From positions 744,001 to 808,000 of the forward strand of contig JAMYHL010000006.1 in NCBI GenBank assembly GCA_025531455.1: 64,000 nt of DNA. The letters are read 5' to 3'. Source of the stretch: Apiotrichum sp. Y4204. Its lineage: Eukaryota > Basidiomycota > Tremellomycetes > Trichosporonales > Trichosporonaceae. Every line of letters begins with the position of its first letter. Position 1 is the stretch's first letter. The translations under genes and the position numbers were made by a program. The notes under the pieces were generated by a model. The model ran no database searches. It saw only the letters and a list, made by a program, of their open reading frames with translations, and was not told the origin of the DNA. Of the stretch, positions 21,451 to 31,893 are shown in pieces.

Positions 21451-23595
21451 GTTAGTAGAAGATGGGAAAGGTGTACCGCATCATCCTCGCAATGACTCAT
21501 AAGTATCTTTCGAGCAGCTGACGCGTGAGGACGTCCAGGCCACTGGTCGTAGTCTGGGGCGCTGGCAGCGGTGACATTGGATATCGAGGTGAAAAACCTC
21601 TGACCAAGAGGCCAATTGACTGTAGCGACACGGCTTGCGTGCTTTGTCGTATTTGTACGGGTACCCTATCAAGGTTTGTCACCAATCCGCCGATCAGCCC
21701 GGCGGCCACAGGCGAGGAGCGCGAGAGCAGGTACCTGAGGCCAGAGCAGAGAGCAGCTGTCCATGTGTGGTGGACCTGGACCGGCGGTAAGAGGGCGCCG
21801 GCGGCAAGTTGTACGCCCTGATCTGGGTACCATCACGCCGTAGCGAGGTAATCGTATCATTGTGCGCAGCCAGTCGCGTGATCGCCGTCCATTCTGCTAG
21901 GTCTGATGGTGGACAATTGCATATGGTATAAGTTGGAGCCAATGTCACACATAAATGCCAAGCGCCCCAGCCGGCCCCAGCATTTCCGTCTAATGTAAGA
22001 CCATGGGCGAGAGAGCGGATGACGGCGGTCAAAGGTCTGCGGTTGTGGCAGGGCGGCGTGAGCGGCCGTAAACTGCCAGGACGTCGCCAGGAGGCCAGGA
22101 AGTCCAGGATGTCAGGAAGTCAGGTTGTAAGTTGGTGGAGCGGGCAGGGTGCCGCTTGCGGATGTCGTTGGAAAAATTGCATCAGCTCGAGTGCGTCCAC
22201 TGCGATTATGGCGGGATGTTTGTCCGTTATCAGCACGTGCTCAGGCATCATTATCTGGGCCCTGTGGTGGGTGGAGCTGTTATGGCCGCCCTTCCGCCGC
22301 AGCTATTTTCGCGTGGCCGTTGGGTGCGAGAGAGAGCCGTTGGTGGTTTGGTCTTTGTCGGATCGGAACTTGGGAGCCTTGTCTCCGGAACTTGCCACAA
22401 CGTGGTCTTAATCGAGACGTAACACCCCCCAAGAGGTGGACAATATCCACACGATCGGCGAGTTGCGGTGGGATTGGAATTGTGAGCCTGTCACACAATC
22501 AGATAAGGATGGGGATCTGGAGATTTGGAGCAGGCTTTTCAGATGTGCAACAACGGTGGGTGTGCATGGCTTGCCTTTTCAGACGAGTGTGGTGCCCCGA
22601 ATGCGAGTCGATACCCTCTAGGCAGTAAGCCACAGCAACTTCCCATTCCATTTCCCCCGCGTACGAAAAGCCGCACATAGACTTCCAAGTGGGGCCACGC
22701 TCGTCATGATGGATCGAGTGCTCCCACATGCCCCCCACCCAACCTCATGCCGATGTCTGCAGCGCCACAGCCATCAAAGGAGTCTCGTTCTCACAGGCAG
22801 CTCTCGTAAAACTTCAATTCTGTCCAACCCCCTACATACCCCTGCCGAGATTTCCCGATGTTCTGAACCCGACCCACCTTATACCCCACTTCATCTTAGT
22901 TAGGCAGCCATAGGTATCCTGGAAGCTGTCCATGGTGTGATGTCTGTAAGGTATCGGTTACTACGATCCTTCGATCTTGCCGATCTGCGTGTGTGATCTC
23001 TATGGTCTTCGTGCCTGGTGAGTGATCCCTTCGTGTCCGTGCCTGCCATGTGTCTGTCATGTGTCAAGATGCGTGTTTCAGGATGCTTCCGGGTTCTCTG
23101 AAACATGCTCCTCAAGCTGGACGCGCCTCACTACTATCATCGTCCTTCATCAAACTCTTTTCACATCATTCACCCCATCGCCGGCAGAGCCCTATTATTC
23201 ACACCACCGACCGCCTAGAGGTTAACTGCCTACAGGAACTTGGCCTGCATGCCCACTGATAACAGGAATTAACGATAAGATTGAACGATTCTGACACGAG
23301 AGCGCGTCATTGACTCCCATTCTCTACTGTAGGAGACCGCCATGAGAGCTTGGCTTCATGAGGGGTGAGCTGCTAGTGTTCGGCCATGTTCTTTCCATCT
23401 TCTCCGCATGTGCTCGGACGGACGATCACCAACGGGTCAACGACAGTGGAACTAGGCAACAGTATTGTCTGGCAGCTGCGATGAAGACCACAGGATGTCT
23501 GATATCTCCCTCTGATATCTCCCTGATTGTCCACCATGTCTAGGAGTATTCGAGGCATTGTCCTATGCATGAACTATTACGAGAAACCATACGAC
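21451..23595. other. 2.1 kb spacer upstream of the permease
   Basis: It contains the permease promoter (21451 onward, minus strand) and the 3' flank of the lectin-like gene. Small frames occur on both strands without family matches or coherent splicing. No RNA gene was recognised. Confidence 0.5.
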
Positions 23596-24329
23596 TCATT
23601 CCGCGGTCCGAACTTCCGCCATGCTCCAGGACTGGGTGTCTTTGTCGTCACATTTTCCCAGTTTGACGCGCCCTCCGTCGGTGGTCTGCACGGCCTCGAC
23701 ACACTGGTCTGCAAGTTAGTCGTGGTCAAACGAAGGACACTTACTCGCGCGTCCCGAGTCCATGGAAATCAGTGGGTGGCCGAAGACCTCCACGACGTTG
23801 ACTCCATTTCCCTTCCGGTTATTGTCCGCCTCCAGGTCCTGCATGCTGATCAACCATGCCCATCGCTGGTTTGGCTTCTCGCTGCAAAGGTCGATGATGA
23901 GCTCGTCATCCTCACCGATTGCGAGGCAGTATTGGCCTTCTGAGCCAGTCCTCATGCGTTGGTACCCTCCAGGCGGTTTCCCGGCTTCCGGTTTGGGGGG
24001 ACCCGGTATAACTTCGGGTGCCCATGTTTGAGCTTCGACAGGGACCGAGCCTACGGCGTTACACTTTGCACTGTTTGTCAGCCGTTGTGACAGAAGGAAC
24101 TGTGAGGATAATATACGTACACATGCAGAGGGGTGCCGGGCGTGAAGTTGCCCCAAGGCACATCCAAGCACAAATCGGCGGTCTTCCCAAGAGTGATTCG
24201 CATCTTCTCCGGGGTCATCACAGGTCCCGCTAGGAAAGGCACATCCGGCTCGAAAGAGTTTGAAGAGACCGGGATGGCCTGGGCACCAGACAGGGTCGTA
24301 GCTAGGACAATCAGGCCGCTGAGGAGCAT
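23596..24329 (-). CDS. Secreted beta-trefoil (ricin B-type lectin fold) protein
   Basis: A small secreted carbohydrate-binding-like protein. Exons in transcript order are 24329..24121, 24070..23745 and 23708..23596, giving 215 residues. Residues 1 to 18 are a clear signal peptide (MLLSGLIVLATTLSGAQA). The mature part has repeats with the QxW signature of the ricin B-type lectin fold: KPNQRWAWL and KDTQSWSM, plus EGQYCLAIGEDDELIIDLC and NQCVEAVQTTDGGRVKLGKC. The paired Cys residues suggest disulfides. No enzymatic domain is attached, so this is a lectin-only protein, perhaps wall-associated. The upstream ATG at 24401 overlaps the TATA box and is rejected as the start. Confidence 0.8.
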
Positions 24330-24400
24330 CGTGGGGAGACTGAGGTGGTTCGAAAGTTGAGAAGTGAGGAGGTGAGGATCGAAGGGAGAAAGAGCTCTCA

Positions 24401-24407
24401 TTTTATA
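24401..24407 (-). promoter_or_regulatory. TATA box (TATAAAA) of the lectin-fold gene
   Basis: On the minus strand TATAAAATGAG lies 72 nt upstream of the chosen ATG at 24329. The ATG within this string is part of the promoter, not the start codon. Confidence 0.7.
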
Positions 24408-25179
24408 CTATTCTACCCACAAACCTGACACCCAAAGCAAAAGGAAATCCAGTGAGATCGCATTCTAACGTGTGGCAATGCTTGTCCATGTCCCCGCAGA
24501 ATATCGCCGTGGGATCCCACAGCTGTGCCAAGGATTCCGCAATGTTCTTCAATCACCGCGAATAATGCGACTTGCCATTAAGGAAACGAGCATAAATTCA
24601 TAACTGGAGAGCCCCTTACCAAGACAGTCCGGAGCAATCAGACTGGTCCACTTGTGGACCCGGAACCGGAGAGATTGCCCCGTTCCGCGCGGTGTCCAGC
24701 ACCGCGGAGGACAGTATCTGTGGTCTGTCCATTAGTACCGCAGAAGGGGGGTCTTGTTTGTTCCTGGCGCGCGTCTTCCCAGAAACATTCCGGAAACATT
24801 TCCGGACCATCGATCACACTGCTTCCAGGACAAGGCGACTCTTCGGGGAGTTTGACAACGGGCGCCGAGCAGCGCTGCACAGCTGGAGACAATCAACGGC
24901 GCACAGCGCGGAGTGGCTGATTATGTATGCAATCGAGCGTGTCGATGCGTTGAAGCTAGCACTGACTTCGTTGCGTCATAACCGGGGTAATTGGGAGAAT
25001 CTCTGGGCTGGAAACTATAGTAATATGTCACTCGTCGACATGAACGACTCCAAGTGGCGGACTTGGAAGGCGGCGCGAAGTGTGCGCAGACATGATGCAT
25101 TGGTAACCTCCGTCCACTTGGCGCTAATAGACTAAGGGAGCTTGTCAAACCAATCCTGTACATCCCTCTATACCCTCTA
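24408..25179. other. Spacer between the lectin-fold and hydrolase genes
   Basis: It holds the promoter of the minus-strand lectin-fold gene and the 3' flank of the hydrolase. No supported gene is seen. Confidence 0.5.
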
Positions 25180-26691
25180 TCAAAGCTTGGCCCGCGCGGG
25201 ATCCTGAGTCTCGATTTGGGTTGCCGCATACGAAGCGGCGATATCCTCCGGCGACGTCCCCCACGCGCCAGCAGCAAGGGTCTGGAGGAACCGCCTGGCG
25301 CCAGCTGCAACGCCTGCAGGACTCTCCTGCAACACCAGATGTTGCGATCCCGGCAGGCGCTCGTTGCGCGCAAGCGGCGGGCGCCAGACATACTCGTTCG
25401 TGACTGCCTTGCCGACCATGGCTGTGCCGGCCATGAAGAACGCCGTCGGGACAGTGACGGCGGGCAGCCGGTCCCAGCAGCGCGTGGACGCGATCGGCTC
25501 GCAGAACACCGAGGCCTCGGCCCACCGCGGCGTCGCGAGCGTGACTCCTCCCGAGGGCTCGTCGACCAGCCCATGCGAGACTGTCAGAGCGACGATTTCG
25601 GGGTCCCACCGCTGGTAGAACGGCAGCGAGAGGAGGCTCGCGCGCGCAGCGACACGCGACTCCCACCAGTCGCGCCGCTTCAGCGCGCCGAGTACCCGGC
25701 TGTGGTGGTGCGTTCCAGGCGTCAAGGACTTTTCTAGTGATCTCTCATCTGGACGGATGAGGGGATCGACAAGGAACAGGCCATCAAAGAGGTCGGGCCG
25801 CGTCGCCGCCGCTGCGATATGGCCTACCCCTCCGAACGACGAGCCGAACCCGATGACCTTGACTGGCGGCGCGGCGTCGCCCCACCACAGCTGCCACGGC
25901 GCGTCGTTGCCGTGCTCCTCGGCAGCCTTGATGGACGGCAGAACGTGCTGCACAAAGTTGAGAATGTCGCGGCCCGTGTCGTCCCATGTCTCGCACGGCC
26001 CGATGAGCCCAGCATTCAGGTCCATTGAGAGCCCGTGCGTCGCGTCGTCGAGAAACCACACGTCGTCAATCCTGATTGAGACATCTTCGAGCGGCGTTCC
26101 GGTGCCGTACTGTTCTGCCGGGGCAGTCTTTCCCAGAAGATCGCGGATCACCGGGTGCCAGTGCTGCCGTCAGTGTCTGGGCGGCAAGAACGGACTCACT
26201 TCCTTCTGCATCCCGTTCGCGTGGGTGCAGACTATCGTCGCTCCGCCACAGGGCACGCTTCTTCTCCATCTCTCAAGGCCAAGAAAAAGACCCGGCGGTT
26301 TCGGTTTCTCCGCCTCGGCCTCTTCAATCTCGGCCTCTTCAATACTCCATTCGTGTGCGTCGTACCGCTGCATGACGCAGGACCGGAGTTCGCGCGCGAG
26401 GCGCTCATTCCGCGCCTCCTTGTCCTTATCCACTGCCGGGTCTCCAAAGGGATGCGAGTCACGGTTCAGCTTTCCATGCGCCTCGCGCAGCTGGCGGGGG
26501 TACGCTGCCGGCGCGGCGTGGAACGAGCGCACCCATCCCGCGGGCAGGGGGGCGAGCGGCTCATGCGGGGGCGGCGCGGGCGCGAGGTTTCCCGGATGCG
26601 CCCGCAGGGGGAGGAAGTGCGCCGGAACGAGCGGCGACGGTGGGATCTCGGAGGGGCCTGCGAAAGGCGGATAATGGTCGATAGCGCCCAT
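25180..26691 (-). CDS. Peroxisomal alpha/beta hydrolase with PTS1 (AKL)
   Basis: Serine hydrolase of the alpha/beta fold. Exons in transcript order are 26691..26200 and 26163..25180, giving 491 residues. The hallmark HANGMQKE-HWHPVIRDLL crosses the 36-nt intron. The nucleophile elbow is GFGSSFGG (Ser273, in GxSxG form). A late His439 (GSQHLVLQES) fits the catalytic triad. The protein ends ARAKL, a C-terminal SKL-type tripeptide that should direct import into peroxisomes. The first 80 residues are Pro-rich with a long charged helix (KDKEARNERLARELRS). Overall it resembles fungal peroxisomal hydrolases such as yeast Lpx1, which I recall as a peroxisomal lipase. The gene is divergent from a hotdog thioesterase. 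The substrate (lipid ester or acyl compound) is inference. Confidence 0.82.
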
Positions 26692-27145
26692 GATAGAGGG
26701 TCTGAGCTGTCGATGGTCGTTGTCGTTGCGGTCATCGGTCGTGTATTTGAGGCTATCGGGAGACGGATATTGCCGGTGGCCAGCCGGTGGGCCCCATGCA
26801 GAATCGGATGTTACCGAAACCCGTTCCAACCAGCATCCCACATATCCCACGCCATACAGTCTGTCTCAGAGATCAGAGACCAAGATACCTCAAGCAGCGT
26901 GATGTGAACGTGGCAAGCACGGCCATCTTTGATCTAGCGGCCAACAAGAGCAAAGGGCTTGAGGTGATATGCATGATACGGCCGACAGGATGAGTGGCTC
27001 CTGATAACACGTCGGATCTCTAATACCGAACACCGACACAATCTGCGGTGAAACGTAGTGACAAACCATTTTGCCGACCGTGCAGTCCACAACTTCCAAC
27101 ATTTCCATCTTGACATCCCTTCACTCACCATCTGTGCCGACAGCA
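26692..27145. promoter_or_regulatory. Shared promoter of the hydrolase and thioesterase genes
   Basis: The 454 bp between two divergent start codons form a probable bidirectional promoter. No clear TATA element or named operator was found. A fatty-acid response is plausible given both products but is not shown by the sequence. Confidence 0.45.
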
Positions 27146-27790
27146 ATGTTTCGCCCCGCCTTCACCGCCCTTCGACCGCTACTCCCACGGACCGCGCCGG
27201 CGGTCGCACACGTTCGGCCCTCTCGGCCTACCCTCCAGCGCGAGCTGCACGCATCAGCCATCCGGCACCACATCAGCAACTATAACCTCGGGGGCATGCG
27301 GCCCGCGACGGAGGCGGAGGCGGAGGATTTCCAGGAGAAGACGCCCGCGGGCTTTGGGCGTGCGCACGGTGTGGCGACAACGGTGCGTCCGTTGGCGTAC
27401 GACACTGTTCCGCCAGTGAACGACCGCGGGGGGCGGGACGTGCGGGGCTGGCGGACAGTGTACGAGGGGACGGTCGCGCCAAACTGGGCCAACACCCACG
27501 GCACGATGCACGGCGGGTGTGCCGCCTGGCTCACGGATAACCTTACCGGCCGCGCGACCGAGGCGCTTGGTACCGAGCAGTGGTGGGGCACACCGCCAGT
27601 CAGCATCACCCTCGACATGACGTATTTCTCCCCGGCGCGAATTGGCGACAAGGTCACGATCCTCGTCACGGTCGAGCGTATTGCGGGGTCGGTCGCGCAT
27701 ACCCGCTGCGATATTTTCCATGCTGAGTCCGGGGAGCGCGTCGCGAGCGGCACGCATGTGCTCATGTGGAAGAAGCCAAAGATGAAGTAG
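27146..27790 (+). CDS. Hotdog-fold thioesterase, probably mitochondrial
   Basis: A 4HBT/PaaI-type acyl-CoA thioesterase that hydrolyses acyl-CoA to free acid and CoA. It is a single exon of 214 residues. The first 40 residues are Arg-, Ala- and Pro-rich without acidic residues until LQRELHASAIRHH, resembling a mitochondrial presequence. The hotdog core is clear: WRTVYEGTVAPNWANTHGTM, then the active-site helix HGGCAAWLTDNLTGRA (the HGGxxA motif of ACOT13/Them2-like enzymes), SITLDMTYFSPARIGDKV and ILVTVERIAGSVAHTRCDI. The start is the first ATG of the presequence, and the open frame upstream lacks splice support. Divergence from the peroxisomal hydrolase suggests related acyl metabolism, but the chain-length preference is unknown. 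Confidence 0.87.
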   Translation: MFRPAFTALRPLLPRTAPAVAHVRPSRPTLQRELHASAIRHHISNYNLGGMRPATEAEAEDFQEKTPAGFGRAHGVATTVRPLAYDTVPPVNDRGGRDVRGWRTVYEGTVAPNWANTHGTMHGGCAAWLTDNLTGRATEALGTEQWWGTPPVSITLDMTYFSPARIGDKVTILVTVERIAGSVAHTRCDIFHAESGERVASGTHVLMWKKPKMK

Positions 27791-28213
27791 AAGGCCTGGA
27801 AAGGTGATTAGACCATGTACAACTGTGGGCTGCCATGGATGAACCAGCTCCACGCGCACACGATTCTTCGGGAAAAGATCACTCAATCATACCGGATTGA
27901 CAAATTGCATCGAGAGGATCGGCAGAACCAACAGGAGATAAAGATCGACGGATCCGCAGAGCCCATTCTCATGTTCTTGTCGCCATCTAGTTCCGCACAT
28001 CCGGTCATTCCGCGCAATTCCGCGCTCCGCGAGTCCTCAATGCCACACTACCACACTCGGGGGATTTGGAACGCGTCTTGTTGCAACGGCCCATACGTCT
28101 CACGCGCTCTGGGTCCGAGCTCTGACCGCGCCATACAAAAGCCATGCCATCGCACTCACTTCTCATCCTCCCACTCACCCACTTCCAAGACTAACACTGA
28201 TATCTCGCACACG
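27791..28213. other. Spacer before the F-box-like gene
   Basis: The reading frame of the next gene stays open upstream to 27815. This stretch has no domain and is rich in codons unlike the downstream part, so I treat it as leader and promoter. No other feature is seen. Confidence 0.5.
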
Positions 28214-29665
28214 ATGCGCACGAAACGAAAACGGAAAGCGAAACTGGAGCCGAACCCGAAATCGAAACCGATCGACCGCCACCGAAAGGCCGTGCCGCGC
28301 GCTCCGCGCGCTCCGCGCACCCCACCTGCCCCGCCCGCCGCAGTCTCCATGGTGCTCGACTCGCAGTCCTTCCCGCACATTCTCGACGCGATCGTCGACG
28401 CCGCCCCGCCCGAGACGTACTCCGCCCTGCGGGCGACCTGCCGCGCGCTGCACAAGAAGTTTTCGGCAAAGTTGTACGAACATTTCCTGCTGCGCAGGGC
28501 GTGGCGCGTGGTGGACGACGAGAAGCACGGGACATGTCTTTCAAACCACCCAGAGGCGATCGTTCCGACTTCTGCGGGCGGGAATACCCCGAGTTTGCAG
28601 ATCATAAGGGGGACGAACAAGGCTGCGTGGCTCGCTCACCCGGAGGGACAGCTGGTCTGGGACCGAATTGTCGAGAACACGCGGGTGATCGATAACTCGC
28701 GCTATTTCAAGTGTTCAGATCTTGTGAACGAAATCGAAAACGACCTCACGCTGCGGCATCACAATGTGAATGTTATGAAGGGAAGGATGCATTGTCTATG
28801 CTTCCGCAAGGCCGGCACGACGGTTGTGCGGTTCCATGACGTCGTCCCCAAGCCCGGGCAGAAGCAGCAGGACACAGAGTTCACTCTCCGGACCGGGACT
28901 GAGTGCCAGCACGACCAGCCGCGCCCATTCCGGCGCGATGTGCACTCCATCCGCATCGACACGCGATACCCCAACCTCCGCTACACCCGCTTGCGCCACC
29001 TGGGGATCTACCCCCGACAGAGTCTCGCGCAGGACGAGCTAGTCTTCATCTTCACCCCGACGAAACTCATGCGTGGCAAGGCGGACCCCGAACTTCCCTA
29101 CCTCCCGCTAGAGCTTGGAGTGATTCGTGACTCCGTGTCTATCTATGGCAAGCAGCGTGGGGATTTGGTGTTCGTCGGGCTCGAGACGCTGGATCCCACG
29201 TGGGTCGGCCAGACTTTCCCTACTACTACTCCGACCGCCGACCGTTTGTCGTACATCAAAGAAGCGATTCTCGACTACTGGAGGGTGAATGAAACGTTCG
29301 GTTCGAGTAAGAACGGGGAGAGGCTGTCAGAAGCGGAAAAGGGGGCCGAGTTGGAAAGGTTGCGCGGACAGCTTCATGTCATCTCGCATGCGGCATACCG
29401 CCAGCGCGTGGGGAAAACCGCGTACGATCTCCACACAATTCCGCCGCCGCACCATCCATCCCCAACCAAATACAACATGCCAGACTATCCCTTGCTCGAA
29501 CACTTGGAGAAGTTTGACGACTGGGGGTATTGGCCGACCTCGGACGTCGATACCGAGGACGAACTCGAGTATGGGGGTGCTATGGCAATCAGCTCACTTG
29601 ATTATGTGTGGCCGGCCATGTACCATGCTACCAACTCGGATTCGATCCGCACCGCGCGTGGATGA
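28214..29665 (+). CDS. F-box-like protein of an expanded fungal family
   Basis: Intronless gene of 483 residues from the chosen ATG (MRTKRKRKAK). After a basic leader (about 45 residues, likely nuclear-targeting) comes SFPHILDAIVDAAPPETYSALRATCRALHKKFSAKLYEH. This is the helical pattern of an F-box-like start: L/I-x-x-I followed by L-R-x-T-C-R-x-x. The remaining 380 residues contain strands and conserved-looking stretches (LRYTRLRHLGIYPRQ, VFVGLETLDPTWVGQTFP, KEAILDYWRVNETF) but no repeats I recognise. Genes with this N-terminal signature are, to my knowledge, numerous in Trichosporonales genomes. SCF-type ubiquitin adaptor function is possible but unproven. The frame is open further upstream, so the start is uncertain. 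Confidence 0.65.
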   Translation: MRTKRKRKAKLEPNPKSKPIDRHRKAVPRAPRAPRTPPAPPAAVSMVLDSQSFPHILDAIVDAAPPETYSALRATCRALHKKFSAKLYEHFLLRRAWRVVDDEKHGTCLSNHPEAIVPTSAGGNTPSLQIIRGTNKAAWLAHPEGQLVWDRIVENTRVIDNSRYFKCSDLVNEIENDLTLRHHNVNVMKGRMHCLCFRKAGTTVVRFHDVVPKPGQKQQDTEFTLRTGTECQHDQPRPFRRDVHSIRIDTRYPNLRYTRLRHLGIYPRQSLAQDELVFIFTPTKLMRGKADPELPYLPLELGVIRDSVSIYGKQRGDLVFVGLETLDPTWVGQTFPTTTPTADRLSYIKEAILDYWRVNETFGSSKNGERLSEAEKGAELERLRGQLHVISHAAYRQRVGKTAYDLHTIPPPHHPSPTKYNMPDYPLLEHLEKFDDWGYWPTSDVDTEDELEYGGAMAISSLDYVWPAMYHATNSDSIRTARG

Positions 29666-30060
29666 ACAACCGGCAGGCCTTGGCTTTTAATGAGGTTCAT
29701 AGAAGCATAGATTAGATGATCATAGAGTAGGCGGTGTTTCACTGTCTGCGTAATACAGACATCGCCGTTGTGGTAAGCGCTTTGCTAGGATGGAGACGAC
29801 CGTAGTCCAAGTGCTTGGGTGGCGGTTGCGTCATAGCCAGCTGCATTTAGCTCGTCGACAACGATCGATCACCCGCCGCCACCGCCACCGAAACTCCCCA
29901 ACAAAAAGTTGGATCTCCACTTGCTCGTGCGCGTGCTCATCGCAGTCGCCACCTGCAACTTGACAGCACTCATCACTCTACTCCAAGGTGCAAGCTACCG
30001 GTCACCATTCCGCACCCCGCCAACCCCACCCACTCCCAATCCCATCGCATCTCACCGCAG
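29666..30060. other. Spacer before the wax-synthase-like gene
   Basis: It contains the 3' flank of the F-box-like gene and promoter and leader sequence with CACC/CCAA-rich text before the ATG at 30061. The downstream frame opens at 29909, but the domain starts at 30061. Confidence 0.5.
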
Positions 30061-31684
30061 ATGGCGACGCTCGCGGGCTTTGGCCCCCTCGAGCCACTCC
30101 ACCAACACGTCCTCGCCACCGCCAGGCCCATCGGCTCAGTACGCAGCGTGCTCGAGTACTTTATCTTCCCCCTCGTTCCTATTTGGTTTCAGGCATACAT
30201 TCTCGTCAGCCCGCAACAGCGCGAAACGCGTCCGCTGCGCGCCGCGCTCGCCGTTCTCGGGCTCGCGCTCATGTGGTATGGGTGGAGTCGGTGGCGCGTC
30301 GTCGGTGAGTGAGACATGTGGTATGCGCGGCGCCGTGTCGAGGGCGTCGGTCGCGATTGTGTTGGATGCCGAGAGTGTCCGTCGGTCGCGAGTATATTGC
30401 GGTCTCGGGACAATTCGTTGGTTCGGGACGCTGACCGCAGAACTTGAATACAACGCCTTCAACAACGGCTTCACCATTGTCTTTCTGCACCTCGGCCTCA
30501 AATCCATCGAGTTTGCTTTGCTAAGTAAACACATCAACGACCCGTACATGCGCCGCGGGCGCACTCGCATCGCCGCGGCATTTGACCTCTGCTTCAACTC
30601 GCGGCTCGTGTCGCTCGGCAGTGTAGGGCTCGACACTGTTGCCGGCGCCCCGAACGAGACTATCCGGGATGTACTTGTTGAGCGGCATCTTCGGCACGTG
30701 AAGAAGCACCGCCACGTCGCGCACGTCCACAGCTCGCACAAGCATCGCGAGCGCGAGCGGAACGGCGTCCAAAACGGCTCGGCGAACGGCGCAGCTGTGG
30801 CGCGCGTCCACAGGGTCGTACACAAACACGACACATATCTCCACAGCGACCTGCACCGCCCAAAGACGCGGGCCGGCGCAATCGCCCGCCATCTCCTACA
30901 CATGTTCGTGCACTATGCCGTGCTCGACACGCTGTTTGCGCTCATGCGGCGCACGGGGCCAGACACGCTCGCACGCGTGCATGCGTGGGTACAGCCAAAC
31001 CTGTTTGCGACGTTTCTCCGGCGCACAGGCTTCGTCTTCCTCCCGGGCCGCCTTGACTGGAATATCCCCACCCCGATCGTGCAGTTTGCGACAGAGTGCT
31101 CCATCCCCCTCGTCATCTGGCAGGCGCTTAGTGCGGCATACCATGCTGGTGCGGCGCTCGCGCTCGCGACGACGCTCTGGGAAGTGCAGTCGTGGGACGT
31201 CGATCTCTTCGATGCGCCGTGGAAGGCTGACTCGCTGATTGACCTCTGGGGCAGGCGGTGGCACCAGCTGTTCCGCCACCAGTTTATCATTCTCTCGAGC
31301 GCGACGGCCTCCCTCCTCAGACTTCCAACGACGCCATTCACGCTGTTCCCACTGACGTTCATCTTCTCCGGCGCGCTGCACGCCCTCGGCGAGCTCGCGA
31401 TGCGGCCGGTACCCAACCCGCTGCAGCTCGCATCCTTCTTCGTCCTAGCCGGCTTGGGTTGCGCCGTCGAAGTCGCCATCAAGCGTGTCACGGGCCGCCG
31501 CGTCCGCGGGACCCTCGGCAGGCTCTGGACATGGGTATTCACCTTCTACACCGGGCGCATAGCCACCGACGCGTGGCTCGACGCCGGTATTGGCGGTAAC
31601 CGGCTCCTGCCCGACGGCGGCGTCGGCGATTACCTCGCGCCGTGGCTCCTCAGTTGGGCATTTGCACCGTACGAGCGGACATAA
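30061..31684 (+). CDS. Wax-synthase-like MBOAT acyltransferase
   Basis: Multi-helix membrane enzyme of the wax synthase-like branch of membrane-bound O-acyltransferases, acting in the endoplasmic reticulum to esterify an alcohol or lipid with acyl-CoA. Exons are 30061..30304 and 30441..31684, giving 495 residues. The key motif is SLIDLWGRRWHQLFRHQF, with the conserved RxWH pattern, followed by a second helical core (FTLFPLTFIFSGALHALGELA) containing the likely catalytic His of the SGxxHxxGE type. About eight hydrophobic segments are visible. A His/Arg-rich cytosolic loop (HLRHVKKHRHVAHVHSSHKH) is unusual. Fungal members are often called wax synthase domain proteins and some sit in secondary-metabolite clusters. 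No such cluster is seen here. The substrate is unknown. Confidence 0.82.
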
Positions 31685-31893
31685 CCATCACTTCCACATA
31701 CCCTGCATGCGGATAGAGACTAGACCCACAATCCAGCCGACATTAATAATGATCTTATGAACCAATGAGCTGTTGCTGTATGCTGGTCGAGATCTGTGCG
31801 GCGAGCGGCGGGCGCGCAGCGCGCAGCGCAACGCGGCCGTGCGCGCCCGCCCTCTGAGTGGTGCAAATGAGGCTCGGAGCTGCTCGCGGTTTC

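Noticed and set aside
24330..24401. N-terminal extension of the lectin-fold protein to ATG 24401
   Set aside because: That ATG lies inside the TATAAAA promoter element, and the extension would bury the signal peptide.
27815..28213. N-terminal extension of the F-box-like protein
   Set aside because: The frame is open but lacks any domain, and the sequence resembles leader. The start at 28214 gives a basic leader directly before the F-box-like motif.
29909..30060. Upstream extension of the wax-synthase-like frame, and unspliced 591-codon reading
   Set aside because: It reads through the intron in another frame. The membrane protein begins at ATG 30061 and the phases fit only the spliced model.
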